Source: CBDDKS01 sp965230335 (lineage in GTDB: Bacteria; Pseudomonadota; Gammaproteobacteria; Enterobacterales; Kangiellaceae). From it: 64,000 nucleotides of DNA. This document shows positions 17,452 through 27,141 of this stretch, piece by piece (the first letter of the stretch is position 1; each line of letters starts with the position of its first letter). Where the stretch lies: positions 248,001 through 312,000 of the forward strand of contig CBDDKS010000006.1 in assembly GCA_965230335.1 (NCBI GenBank). The letters run 5' to 3'. A program made the position numbers and the translations under genes. Under the pieces are notes generated by a model. That model saw only the letters and a program-made list of their open reading frames with translations. It searched no databases and was not told where the DNA came from.

Positions 17452-18423
17452 ATGCTAGACGTAAATCATCTAACACGCTCCTATGGTTCTTTTGTTGCCG
17501 TAAACCAAGTCAGCTTTTCTATTTCAAAAGGTGAAATTGTTGGTTTATTAGGTCACAATGGTGCCGGGAAAACCACCATAATGAAAATGCTCAGTGGTTT
17601 TTTGGAACCTAATCAGGGCAGTATTACATTAAATCATCTGCCATTATTGGAGAATCCCAAAGCTGCACAAATGCATATTGGATACTTACCCGAAAATTCA
17701 CCCGTATACCCTGAAATGACTGTCATAGATTACCTGGATTATGTTGCAGAATTAAAGCATATCAAAGGACATCAAAAAACTTCTGAAATGAACCGTGTTA
17801 TTCAGGCCACAGAACTTCAGGAAAAAGCATTTGACCTTATTTCGACCTTGTCCCGAGGCTATAAGCAACGTGTCGGTGTTTCTCAAGCAATCCTGGGTAA
17901 CCCCAAAGTGCTGATTTTAGATGAACCAACCAATGGTCTGGATCCCACACAAACCGAACACATGCGTCAACTCATTAAATCTTTATCCAAAGACGCGACG
18001 ATTATTCTTTCAACGCATATTATGCAAGAAGTCAATGCTCTTTGTGATCGTGTTTTAATTATTAATTCAGGTGAACTGGCTCTGGATGAACAGCTGGAAA
18101 AACTCCGTCAAAGTAAAGCCTTATTACTCACCTGTTCTGCTCCACTGGATGATATTCAACATTGTTTAATGATAGAAGAAAACCATATAGAACCATTATC
18201 CATGGATGACGCTTCATCTTCTCGTTATAGCTATCGATTATTTTTAACACAAGAGCAAAATATGGATGCATTCTGTTCAGAAACTGCAAAAAAAGTGATT
18301 CAATCAGGACATCAATTATTTCAATTACAAGTCGAGCAATATGATTTAGAAAGCTTATTTAAAGAAACAGCTCAGAAGAAACAGACTTTTCATTCAAACA
18401 GGAGAAGTGCTGATGTCGCATAA
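17452..18423 (+). CDS. ABC transporter ATP-binding protein (GldA-like)
   Basis: A 323-residue ATPase with Walker A GHNGAGKTT, signature LSRGYKQRVG, Walker B VLILDEPTNGLDP and TTHIMQEV-like switch (STHIMQEV). The C-terminal third is a regulatory extension. It is the first gene of a three-gene operon with a fused permease-GldG protein and a DUF4340 protein. This arrangement resembles the Gld-type ABC systems found in many bacteria that do not glide, where the substrate is unknown. An AGGG site lies 8 bases upstream of the start. Confidence 0.88.
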   Translation: MLDVNHLTRSYGSFVAVNQVSFSISKGEIVGLLGHNGAGKTTIMKMLSGFLEPNQGSITLNHLPLLENPKAAQMHIGYLPENSPVYPEMTVIDYLDYVAELKHIKGHQKTSEMNRVIQATELQEKAFDLISTLSRGYKQRVGVSQAILGNPKVLILDEPTNGLDPTQTEHMRQLIKSLSKDATIILSTHIMQEVNALCDRVLIINSGELALDEQLEKLRQSKALLLTCSAPLDDIQHCLMIEENHIEPLSMDDASSSRYSYRLFLTQEQNMDAFCSETAKKVIQSGHQLFQLQVEQYDLESLFKETAQKKQTFHSNRRSADVA

Positions 18424-21358
18424 CATATCTTCTCTTTCACAAACCGCTTCTCTTTCACAAATAAAACGTATTACACAAAAAGAAACGGCTTTATTTTTTT
18501 CATCCCCTATTGCTTATATCTTTTTGGCTATATTTATTGGTGTTAGCTTATTTATCTTTTTTTGGGCCGAAGCTTTCTTTTCAAGAAACATTTCTGATGT
18601 CAGCCCTTTATTTTCCTGGATGCCCGTACTGCTGATTTTTCTAAGCAGTGCATTGACTATGAAATTATGGAGTGAAGAACGCCGAACAGGTACTCTGGAA
18701 CATGTCCTCACACAACCAACACCTTTATGGCATTTTGTAGTAGGAAAGTTTCTCGCCTGTTTATTTTTATTGGGTGTGGCATTAATGATCACCCTACCCT
18801 TACCTATCACCGTATCAATCATAGGTCAACTTGATTGGGGCCCAGTGTTTGCTGGTTATTTAGCCACTTTTTTCCTGGGTGCTGCTTATTTAAGTATTGG
18901 TTTATTTGTTTCTTCCCGATGTGATAATCAAATTATCAGCTTAATACTCACAACGCTCATATGCAGTCTTTTATACTTGATTGGCTCACCATTGCTTACG
19001 GATCTATTGGGTCATCAGGCTGGTGAATGGTTAAGATTATTGGGTACAGGTTCACGTTTTGATGCCATTACCCGAGGTGTTATTTCCATTGCTGATTTTT
19101 ATTATTATATGAGCATTATTATGATATTTTTAACGCTCAATGTTTTTTTCATAGAAAAATCCCGCTGGACACCTCAACAAAATAAAACTTACCACACCCA
19201 CTGGCGCCGTTTAAGTTTCTTATTCATAGTCAATGCCATACTGGGTAACCTTTGGATACATCATATCAAAAGCTTACGTTTTGATGTGACAGAAGGTCGT
19301 CAATACTCTATTTCTCAAGCAACACAACACTATTTACATCAATTAAAAGAACCTTTATTAATACGAGGTTATTTTAGTAGTAAAACTCACCCATTATTAT
19401 CACCATTGGTTCCACAACTTCGCAATTTAATACAAGAGTATGAAATCGCTGGTGATGGCAATATACGAATTGAATTTATTGATCCTATGAAAGAACCCGA
19501 ATTAGAAGAAGAAGCCAGTAAAAAATATGGTATTCAACCGGTTCCTTTTCAAATGAATGATCGTTATCAATCGTCTATTGTCAGTTCCTATTTTAATGTT
19601 CTTGTGCAATATGGTGATGAATATCAAATCTTAAGCTTTCAGGATCTCATAGAAATCAAGGTAAATAATGAAACAGACATGGATGTTCAATTAAGGAACC
19701 CTGAACATGATCTGACACGAGCCATTAAAAAAGTATTGCACCATTATCAAGCCGCTGGAAACTTATTTGACACCATTAAAGGTAACCTGACTTTTACCGG
19801 ATATGTTTCATCCGATGATCAACTGCCTCAAGAATTAATCACATTCAAACAGACTATTGAAACATGGTTACAAGAAAAAGTAACACAGTCCCAAGAGCGT
19901 CTTTCTGTTTCCTGGCTGGATCCTGAAGCAAATCATGGTGAAGTTGCTGAACAAATTGCATCACAATACGGCTTTCAACCTATGGCTACTGATTTATTCA
20001 GCGATCAGCGTTTCTATTTTTATCTCATCGTTTCCAATGAAGATAAAGTCATACAAATACCACTGGATGATCTGGAAGCAAGCAGTTTTGAAAGAAATTT
20101 TGATGCTGCCATCAAACGTTTTTCATCTGGCTTCACAAAAACTATTGCTTTAATTACACCCTCACCTGAAACATCTCCCTATGGACCACAAATGAGTGGT
20201 GCTCAATTCAATCAATTAGAAAACTTTCTGAGCAGTGAACTCAATATCCAACGAGAAGATATCAGTGATGGTATTATTTCTGGAGAAACAGATATTGTTT
20301 TACTGATTGCACCAGAATCACTGGATGACAAACAAGTGTTTGCCATTGATCAATTTTTAATGCAAGGCGGTACAGTACTCATAACAACCTCTTCGTTTAG
20401 TGCCAATTTATCATCCAGAAGCTTTGCTGTAAAACCGCACACCAGTGGATTAACCGATTGGTTAGCCCATCACGGTATTACTATTGAAAATCAATTACTC
20501 CTGGATGCTCAAAATTCAGCATTTCCGATTCCTGTTAATCGGGATTTAGGTGGTTTTCAGGTACAGGAAATACAAATGCTGGATTACCCTTTCTTTCCTG
20601 ATTTAAGAGACAGTGAATTAAATCAGGATAATCCTATATCAGCCAACATTCCTCAGTTAACGCTAACCTGGCCTTCCCCCATGACCATTGACAGCGAAAA
20701 ACAAAAAGACAGAAAGGTGATACCTTTAATCCACAGTTCAAACAATGCCTGGTTATCTGAGTCAACCGATGTTATGCCTAAGGTTGATACAGCTTCTGGT
20801 GAATGGCATCCCACTGGAGAAACCCAATCTTATTTATTAAGTGCAGTAGTGCAAGGACGTTTCAATTCTTTTTTTAAAGACAAACCATCGCCTTTATTAG
20901 AAGACAAACAAAAACAGGAAGAGGACAAAGAAGGTTTACCAGAAAATTCCTCTACACCATCGAATGAAGCTCAAACACCCAATGATCACGACACGCTAGT
21001 GAGCAGTATGATAGAACGATCTCCAGAATCATCACGCTTAATCGTCATCAGTTCAAATGATTTTTTACAAGATCAAATGATTGGGCTTTCAGGAACGGTA
21101 AATCGTAGTGAATATTTAAACAGTATGCAATTCATTGCCAATGCTATTGATTGGTCTTTAGAAGATGCAGGATTACTCAGTATTCGCTCACGAAGCCACT
21201 TTAATCGGACATTACCTCCTATGGAACGACAACAGCAGGTTTTTTGGGAATATTTAAACTATGTCCTGGCATTACTGGCATTAATACTGGTGTTCCTTGT
21301 TCAAAAATATCAACAACGCCATAAAATCAAGCGTTATAAACAATTCATAGCACACTAA
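18413..21358 (+). CDS. ABC-2 permease fused to GldG-like extracytoplasmic domain
   Basis: A 981-residue membrane protein. The ATG at 18413 is preferred to an upstream GTG because AGGAGA lies 7 bases before it; it overlaps the ATPase gene by 11 bases. Residues 1 to about 240 form a six-segment ABC-2 permease (GldF-like). A further transmembrane segment at about 265-285 precedes a large periplasmic GldG-type region with SQATQHYLHQL and ALITPSPE near residue 580. A low-complexity acidic stretch (about 820-865) precedes the final transmembrane segment and basic tail. Both permease and GldG functions are therefore in one chain. Confidence 0.85.
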   Translation: MSHNISSLSQTASLSQIKRITQKETALFFSSPIAYIFLAIFIGVSLFIFFWAEAFFSRNISDVSPLFSWMPVLLIFLSSALTMKLWSEERRTGTLEHVLTQPTPLWHFVVGKFLACLFLLGVALMITLPLPITVSIIGQLDWGPVFAGYLATFFLGAAYLSIGLFVSSRCDNQIISLILTTLICSLLYLIGSPLLTDLLGHQAGEWLRLLGTGSRFDAITRGVISIADFYYYMSIIMIFLTLNVFFIEKSRWTPQQNKTYHTHWRRLSFLFIVNAILGNLWIHHIKSLRFDVTEGRQYSISQATQHYLHQLKEPLLIRGYFSSKTHPLLSPLVPQLRNLIQEYEIAGDGNIRIEFIDPMKEPELEEEASKKYGIQPVPFQMNDRYQSSIVSSYFNVLVQYGDEYQILSFQDLIEIKVNNETDMDVQLRNPEHDLTRAIKKVLHHYQAAGNLFDTIKGNLTFTGYVSSDDQLPQELITFKQTIETWLQEKVTQSQERLSVSWLDPEANHGEVAEQIASQYGFQPMATDLFSDQRFYFYLIVSNEDKVIQIPLDDLEASSFERNFDAAIKRFSSGFTKTIALITPSPETSPYGPQMSGAQFNQLENFLSSELNIQREDISDGIISGETDIVLLIAPESLDDKQVFAIDQFLMQGGTVLITTSSFSANLSSRSFAVKPHTSGLTDWLAHHGITIENQLLLDAQNSAFPIPVNRDLGGFQVQEIQMLDYPFFPDLRDSELNQDNPISANIPQLTLTWPSPMTIDSEKQKDRKVIPLIHSSNNAWLSESTDVMPKVDTASGEWHPTGETQSYLLSAVVQGRFNSFFKDKPSPLLEDKQKQEEDKEGLPENSSTPSNEAQTPNDHDTLVSSMIERSPESSRLIVISSNDFLQDQMIGLSGTVNRSEYLNSMQFIANAIDWSLEDAGLLSIRSRSHFNRTLPPMERQQQVFWEYLNYVLALLALILVFLVQKYQQRHKIKRYKQFIAH

Positions 21359-21372
21359 TGAGGATTTAAATA

Positions 21373-22380
21373 ATGAAAAAGCTTTCTCTTTATTTAAGTA
21401 TCGCATTACTGACACAAGTACTCCTTATTGTAACTTTCTTTCTTGACTCTGACTCCAAAGCTAATCATAACTTAGATCGTTTACTCAATCTTGATACAGA
21501 AAAAACAACTCGACTATTATTTTTCGATGGAGAAGCACCCAAGCCATCAGGGGCTGATGTTGCCAACATTGAATTGATAAAAAATGAACATCATTGGCTA
21601 TTAAAATATCCTTCGAAAAATAAATTATCATCTGATCATTTGATTCAATTACCTGTCGATCAAAAAAAACTAACGACCTTACTGAATCATTTTGAAAGCC
21701 TTAATGCACACTGGCCAGTGACTACCACAACTGCCAGTCATCAACGATTTGAAGTGTCCAACAACCAATATCAAAAACGAATACAAGTATTTCAAGAATC
21801 AACGTTAGTTGATGATTTTTTTATTGGTACTTCTCCGGGATTTAGAACCACACACTTTCGTCATCATAATGATGATAACGTATATACTGCCAAAATAAAC
21901 AGTTATGAACTCTCAACCAATCCAGATGATTGGGTCGATAAAACCTTAATAGCCAGTCAAGATATGACTCAACTCAAAGGCAGTGATTTTACTTTAACAA
22001 AACACAATGATACCTGGCAATTAGATCAAACGGCTCCTTCCAATGAACCTCACCTTGAAAAAAATACCGATGCTGTTTCCCAGGCCATACAGATTTTTTC
22101 CAATCTTCATATCTTAAAAATAATCACTGATTTACCTGAAGCTATCTCTCATAAAGTCATAACATCGTTTGAAATATCGACGCCCACTCATCAGTGGACT
22201 TATCGAATGTTTAAAGATAAGGAAAATTTTTACATTCAACGTAATGATAGAGAAATATTCTTTACCATCAGCAAAAATGACTATGACACATTAGTACAAT
22301 TAAAACGCAGTTTCTTTTTTAAAAAACAACCATCATCTGATGATGCTAATAAAGACTCAAACAGTTTTCTAAATGAATAG
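21373..22380 (+). CDS. DUF4340 domain protein
   Basis: A 335-residue protein with one N-terminal membrane anchor (LSLYLSIALLTQVLLIVTFF) and a periplasmic DUF4340 region that includes FFIGTSPGFRTTH and the segment VDKTLI. DUF4340 genes commonly follow GldG-type ABC permeases, and this one starts 14 bases after such a gene with an AGGA site. It probably acts as a substrate-handling partner in the same complex. It is convergent with the LysR gene, 8 bases away. Confidence 0.85.
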   Translation: MKKLSLYLSIALLTQVLLIVTFFLDSDSKANHNLDRLLNLDTEKTTRLLFFDGEAPKPSGADVANIELIKNEHHWLLKYPSKNKLSSDHLIQLPVDQKKLTTLLNHFESLNAHWPVTTTTASHQRFEVSNNQYQKRIQVFQESTLVDDFFIGTSPGFRTTHFRHHNDDNVYTAKINSYELSTNPDDWVDKTLIASQDMTQLKGSDFTLTKHNDTWQLDQTAPSNEPHLEKNTDAVSQAIQIFSNLHILKIITDLPEAISHKVITSFEISTPTHQWTYRMFKDKENFYIQRNDREIFFTISKNDYDTLVQLKRSFFFKKQPSSDDANKDSNSFLNE

Positions 22381-22388
22381 ATAGTGTG

Positions 22389-23279
22389 TCAATTCACCGT
22401 TCGCCAAGGCGCAAATTTTTCAGAATATTCTGACATATGATCGATAAAAGCTCTCAGTTTTGTCGTGTAGTGTTTGTTACCTGGAAATACCAGATTAAAA
22501 GGTGTTTCTAAAGATAATTCTGGAAGCACCACTTCCAGACTACCTGATTCAATTTGAGTATTGACAAATACTTTGGGTAAACAAGTGATACCGATACCAC
22601 CAACAGCTGAACGCCGAGCAACATAAATATCATTTGTGCTTAATCGACAATTGAGTTCCTTGTCTTTTTCATGTTCAGGAATAATCATCCAGTCTGGATA
22701 AATCATCTTAACTAATTGATGTTGACTGATTGTTTCTAATTCTGGTTTACCGAATTGTTCAATATAGCTTGGACTCGCACAATAAACAGATTGAAATGCC
22801 CCCAAACCTTTGGTGCGTAATGACGAATCATTGAGATAACCTGGTATTAATGCACAGTCAAACATTTCTTCAATTAAATCCACTTTTCTCTGACTAACAA
22901 TATAGTCCACATTAATTTTGGGAAAGCGTTGTAAAAAACTTGCCATCATTTTTGATGCAAAAGGATCTTCAAGAACATAAGGTGTCGTGACTCTCAACGT
23001 ACCCATGGGTTCTGCTTTTAAGTTTTGAATTGCCAGCTCTGCTGCTTCAGCTTCACTCAGCATCTGTTTGCAGTGATAAAAGTACACCTTACCAATATCG
23101 GTTAATCTCTGCTTTCTTGTCGTTCGATAGAGCAATTGTGTATTTAAACGTTTTTCTAAATCGGCAACACGTCGACTTATTGTTGACATAGGAATACCTG
23201 TCTTTTCTGATGCTCTAGAAAAATTGCCATTATCAACAACCTCCACAAAAGCTGCCATTTCATCAAGTGAAATTGTCAT
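22389..23279 (-). CDS. LysR-family transcriptional regulator
   Basis: The start is set at the ATG at 23279, giving MTISLDEMAAFVEVVDNGNF and 296 residues, the usual LysR length, with GGGGGTAAG just upstream. The longer frame adds 41 atypical residues. The N-terminal helix-turn-helix reads NFSRASEKTGIPMSTISRRV, and an effector-binding domain follows. It is divergent from an aldehyde dehydrogenase gene. Two palindromes between them are candidate binding sites, so the dehydrogenase and reductase are its likely targets. Confidence 0.9.
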   Translation of the reverse strand: MTISLDEMAAFVEVVDNGNFSRASEKTGIPMSTISRRVADLEKRLNTQLLYRTTRKQRLTDIGKVYFYHCKQMLSEAEAAELAIQNLKAEPMGTLRVTTPYVLEDPFASKMMASFLQRFPKINVDYIVSQRKVDLIEEMFDCALIPGYLNDSSLRTKGLGAFQSVYCASPSYIEQFGKPELETISQHQLVKMIYPDWMIIPEHEKDKELNCRLSTNDIYVARRSAVGGIGITCLPKVFVNTQIESGSLEVVLPELSLETPFNLVFPGNKHYTTKLRAFIDHMSEYSEKFAPWRTVN

Positions 23280-23330
23280 CTTACCCCCCAAAAGAACGAA
23301 TACATCTCGATAAAAAATAAAGTTTTTATT

Positions 23331-23346
23331 ATCCCATATATGGGAT
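23331..23346. promoter_or_regulatory. Perfect 16-base palindrome between LysR and ALDH genes
   Basis: ATCCCATATATGGGAT is a perfect palindrome, 52 bases upstream of the LysR start. LysR proteins usually bind dyads with the T-N11-A pattern near their own promoters. This dyad is a good operator candidate for the regulator, but could equally serve another factor. Confidence 0.5.
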
Positions 23347-23383
23347 TTATATTTCCATTTTAATCTATTTACAAAAAATATGA

Positions 23384-23400
23384 GGATATCTATGATATCC
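23384..23400. promoter_or_regulatory. Second palindrome, 7-3-7, in the same divergent region
   Basis: GGATATC-TAT-GATATCC is a perfect dyad with a 3-base centre. It lies 59 bases upstream of the aldehyde dehydrogenase start. Its centre is 53.5 bases from the centre of the first palindrome, about five helical turns. Confidence 0.45.
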
Positions 23401-23458
23401 ACACATCAATACAAAAGCCTAAACACACAACCATCAACAAACCCAGAGGAATAACATC

Positions 23459-25072
23459 ATGAGCATACACTTAACAGCCGAAGAAGCCATAGATCATCTT
23501 GATGCCCAAAAATGGGTAAAAACATCCATTGAACAACGTCTAAATCTCCTTTATCAATTACGTGAAAATTTAAAGGTTTTTAGTACTGAACTGGCAAAAT
23601 CTGATGCTAAAATGAAAAACAACTTATTAAAAGAAAACCTTTTTAGTGAAGATGAATCACTTGTTGCAACGGTTGTTCCTGTAGGAAGTACACTCAGTGC
23701 ATGTATCGGATTATATGAATCATTACAAGAAGGTAAAATGCCTGAACCTTTAGAAGTCAAAAAAGTAAGTCACGATTTATATGATGTTCGAGTATTCCCA
23801 CAAGAAGCAAAAGACAAAATTTTATATGCCGATCGTAAAGATTTTTTACGTATAAAAGGTGAACCAAAACAAATCCGTCCTACTGATAAACCGGCTTCAA
23901 TCATCGCTGTATTGGGTGCAGGAAACTACAGCTCTGCTTTAGAAATTGTAAAAGCCATTTTCTTGGAAAATGCTGTGGTAGTACATAAGCCTCATCATCT
24001 GAACGAAAATACAGATACAATATGGGCAAAAATTTTCCAACCATTAATCAACGAACAAGCCATCAGTTTTTGTAAAGCCGATCAGGGAAGAGTACTCACT
24101 CAAGATGATCGCCTATCTAAAATCTATTTTACCGGTGGTGCTCATACCGCAAACGCAATAAAAACCACCACAACCGCTGAATTGGTTTCTGAATGTGGTG
24201 GAAACAATCCTTGTATCATTGTGCCTGGCGTTAAACCCTGGTCAAAGAAAGAAATAGAGCACCAAGCCATACAAATTGTCACTATGTCCAAGCTCAATGG
24301 CGGAGCAGTGTGTGGCAGACCACAAACCTTAGTCACATGTAAAAACTGGTCGCAACGGGAAGAATTTCTCGATGCCATTCGCCAAGCCATCAAAACTGAA
24401 ACACCCGCAGCAGGTAGTTATTACCCAGGTACAAAAGAGGTTATTAAGCAATTTTTAGACAATCATCCCAATACAGAAGTCATTCAACCGGAAAATGGAC
24501 GATATCAAAATACTGAGTATTTATTTATTCCATCAGTTGATGAAAACAGTTATGCCGTTAAGAACGAAGCCTTTTGCCAAATCCTGAGTGAAGTCGCGTT
24601 GGACACACCTGACAATGCAAAAGACTTTCTTTCCAGCGCAGTTGATTTTGCAAACACCGAACTTTTAGGCACCTTAGGAAGCTGTATTATCATTGATGAA
24701 AAAACAAAAAAACAATATACAACCTCATTAGAACAAGCCGTGACCGATCTAAAGTATGGTGGTATCGCCATTAATACCATGCCTCCCTTTATCTTTTTAA
24801 ATCCCTATTTAACATGGGGAGGCAATGAAGAAGGTGAAGACATCGTCTCGGGTCGAGGTCATTTTGGCAATCTCTTATGTTTTGAAAATATTGAAAAGTC
24901 CATTATCTATGCCGATTTTATGTCACCAGGCCATATGATGAATACCAATAAGTCTGCGATGAATGCCTTATCAAGAGGTATGGCCAAATTCGCCATTGAG
25001 CCCAGCTGGCTAAATGTTGCAAAAATGACAGCAACAGCGCTTTCGGGTAAATGTAAAAACAAAGACTTCTAA
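23459..25072 (+). CDS. Aldehyde dehydrogenase family protein
   Basis: A 537-residue NAD(P)-dependent dehydrogenase of an unusual branch. The Rossmann and catalytic elements are present: IYFTGGAHTANAI (FTGS-like, 223-235), the general base Glu245 in SECGGNNP, and the catalytic Cys285 in GGAVCGRPQT. Residues 1 to about 140 are longer than in common ALDHs. The substrate aldehyde is not predictable. An AGAGGAATAACATC context precedes the ATG. It is divergent from LysR and 70 bases upstream of an SDR reductase gene, which suggests joint aldehyde detoxification. Confidence 0.85.
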   Translation: MSIHLTAEEAIDHLDAQKWVKTSIEQRLNLLYQLRENLKVFSTELAKSDAKMKNNLLKENLFSEDESLVATVVPVGSTLSACIGLYESLQEGKMPEPLEVKKVSHDLYDVRVFPQEAKDKILYADRKDFLRIKGEPKQIRPTDKPASIIAVLGAGNYSSALEIVKAIFLENAVVVHKPHHLNENTDTIWAKIFQPLINEQAISFCKADQGRVLTQDDRLSKIYFTGGAHTANAIKTTTTAELVSECGGNNPCIIVPGVKPWSKKEIEHQAIQIVTMSKLNGGAVCGRPQTLVTCKNWSQREEFLDAIRQAIKTETPAAGSYYPGTKEVIKQFLDNHPNTEVIQPENGRYQNTEYLFIPSVDENSYAVKNEAFCQILSEVALDTPDNAKDFLSSAVDFANTELLGTLGSCIIIDEKTKKQYTTSLEQAVTDLKYGGIAINTMPPFIFLNPYLTWGGNEEGEDIVSGRGHFGNLLCFENIEKSIIYADFMSPGHMMNTNKSAMNALSRGMAKFAIEPSWLNVAKMTATALSGKCKNKDF

Positions 25073-25142
25073 CAGAAACGAGCTCATTCGTTACATTCAA
25101 AATCAGTAATCATTAAGCATTCCATCACACTGGAGATTCAAT

Positions 25143-26204
25143 ATGATTCACATAGACACATCATCACCCGTATTAGTCACAGGTGCCACAGGCTATGTTG
25201 CAGGATGGTTAATAAAAGGTTTGCTGGAAGCCGGCGTCACTGTCCATGCAAGCCTACGTGATCCATCAAAAGCAGAAAAAATTGCTCACCTAAATGCCAT
25301 TGCTAAAGATGCACCTGGTGACATTAAATATTTTAAAGCTGACTTATTAGACGATGGCGCCTATGCCGATGCCATGCAGAATTGCTCTATTGTTTTTCAT
25401 ACAGCATCACCCTTTACTATCAATGTCAAAGATCCTCAAAAAGAGTTGGTCGATCCTGCAAAATTAGGCACAAGAAATGTCCTTTCTCAAGCATTAAAAA
25501 CATCGTCCGTTAAACGTGTTGTTGTGACAAGTAGTTGCGCTGCTATTTATGGTGATAATGCCGACTTGAAAAAAACACCTAAAGGCATTTTTACTGAAGA
25601 CATTTGGAATACATCCTCTTCATTAAAACATAACCCTTACTCTTTCTCTAAAACTGAAGCAGAAAAAGAAGCCTGGAAAATCGCTAAATCTCAACAACAA
25701 TGGGATTTAGTCACTATAAATCCAACATTGATTATGGGACCAGGTCTTAACCCAAAAGCAACATCTGAAAGTTTTAATCTCATTCGACAACTAGGTGATG
25801 GCACCATGAAAGCCGGTGTACCCGATTGGGGCTTTGGTGTTGTTGATGTACGCGACGTTGCAAAAGCCCATATTGCTGCGGCTTATACCCCAGAAGCTGC
25901 TGGACGATATATCACATCGGGACACAATACAAATTTTCCAGAAATGGCAAAACTGCTTTTGCCTCGTTTTGGTGATAAATACCCTATTCCAAGAAAGATA
26001 TTGCCAAAATCACTTGTATGGCTTATCGGCCCTATTCTTGATTCAAGTATGACTCGCAAATTCATTTCAAGAAATATTGGCCATCCTTGGATCGGAGATA
26101 ACTTAAAAAGTGTCAGAGAGTTAGGTATGCAATATCGAACTTTATCTGAAACGATGAACGATTTCTTCCAGCAAATGGTAGAAACAAAACAACTTAAACA
26201 ATAG
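25143..26204 (+). CDS. NAD(P)-dependent epimerase/reductase (dihydroflavonol reductase-like SDR)
   Basis: A 353-residue extended short-chain dehydrogenase. The nucleotide-binding motif TGATGYVAGWL is at residues 14-24 and the catalytic Ser-Tyr-Lys set includes VVTSSCAAIYG and YSFSKTEAE (YxxxK). The family includes aldehyde and ketone reductases. It follows the aldehyde dehydrogenase by 70 bases with a TGGAG site, and probably shares its LysR control. Confidence 0.85.
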   Translation: MIHIDTSSPVLVTGATGYVAGWLIKGLLEAGVTVHASLRDPSKAEKIAHLNAIAKDAPGDIKYFKADLLDDGAYADAMQNCSIVFHTASPFTINVKDPQKELVDPAKLGTRNVLSQALKTSSVKRVVVTSSCAAIYGDNADLKKTPKGIFTEDIWNTSSSLKHNPYSFSKTEAEKEAWKIAKSQQQWDLVTINPTLIMGPGLNPKATSESFNLIRQLGDGTMKAGVPDWGFGVVDVRDVAKAHIAAAYTPEAAGRYITSGHNTNFPEMAKLLLPRFGDKYPIPRKILPKSLVWLIGPILDSSMTRKFISRNIGHPWIGDNLKSVRELGMQYRTLSETMNDFFQQMVETKQLKQ

Positions 26205-26299
26205 GGGATCTGTTGATACTTCCTTTTATAAAACTTCAATACAAGAACAAACAGAGCCTGAAGGTTCGCTGATTATAAAATAGAGAGATAACTATCTAT

Positions 26300-26521
26300 C
26301 TATTTTACTGAATAGTTGCCTGCAGACGCCGCTGGTGTTTCAAAACTATACGCATAATCCTGCTGAGTCGCACAGCTTCTTGAGCAGTATAAGTTGGCAC
26401 CATCCCCTTTGCTAAATGCCAGTTCATGATTCAGAGAATTAAAGCAGTGCTTGCACTGCATCAGGTCGTGACGTTCTTCTTCAAGGATTTTTGACTGGGC
26501 ATCAACGTAGATAACTTTCAT
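26300..26521 (-). CDS. Small protein with cysteine pairs (possible zinc finger)
   Basis: A 73-residue protein. Cysteines are arranged as CKHC near residue 23 and CSRSC near residue 46, which suggests a zinc-binding knuckle of MYM/TRASH type. There is no membrane segment. The upstream context AAGAAGAAAAAT is a weak ribosome binding site. Convergent with the SDR gene. I do not know a named family. Confidence 0.65.
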   Translation of the reverse strand: MKVIYVDAQSKILEEERHDLMQCKHCFNSLNHELAFSKGDGANLYCSRSCATQQDYAYSFETPAASAGNYSVK

Positions 26522-27141
26522 ATTTTTCTTCTTAATTTAATGTTTTGATTTATTCTAAATGAGGTATGCATCGATATAGCGAGCAATGATTTTAGCTTTA
26601 TAGAAAATAAAATAATGTGAAATACCCCTCACTTTTAACATCAAAATAATCTCATAACCCCTTAGTTTTTAAAAAAATTTTTATTCTAGAATTTACTTTA
26701 AGTTTTAAACCACCAAGATAATGTATCAACAAAAGCCTTTTTATCAATAGTTTCAAGCTGTTAAATTGTCCTCCCTATTTAACCTGAGTTACTCATAAGA
26801 AAGGTTCACATTATTGACATATGAATCAACTGATATAGCTAAATCACTTTAAACTATATTCATATAAAAACGATTTCGCATCGCTTCTCTGCGTGCGACT
26901 GACTATATTCTCATTCAATTTAAGGAATAAAATCAGTTTCACGATGATTTCATCATCGCGACTGACTTTTCCAAGAGCGAAAAAGTCAGCAAAACGCCCG
27001 AAATACTCCTACGGAGGGTACTTGTCCTGCATCAGATTTAAAAACTGAGCCATTCTTTTAGGTTTCAGTTTGCTTGAAGCAAAAAGATAGTCTCAAAACT
27101 CGATAATCACTCTCAACAAACGCCTGCGCTGCTGAGGTTAA
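26522..27141. other. Intergenic region carrying repeat copy B
   Basis: These 620 bases contain no credible gene. The first part is AT-rich leader for the small cysteine-motif gene. From 26779 the sequence belongs to the dispersed repeat family. Confidence 0.6.
26779..27118 (+). repeat. Dispersed intergenic repeat, copy B (with internal insert)
   Basis: Begins ttaacctgagttactcataag and then shares blocks in the same order with copy A at 9.7 kb: cgatttcgcatcgct, gcgactgacttttccaagag, gaaaaagtcagcaaaacgcc, cctacggagggtacttgt, gagccattctttta and taatcactct. The gactgact block occurs twice here (26.90 and 26.95 kb), with a segment inserted between, so it is longer than copy A. No transposase ORF is present. 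Confidence 0.6.
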
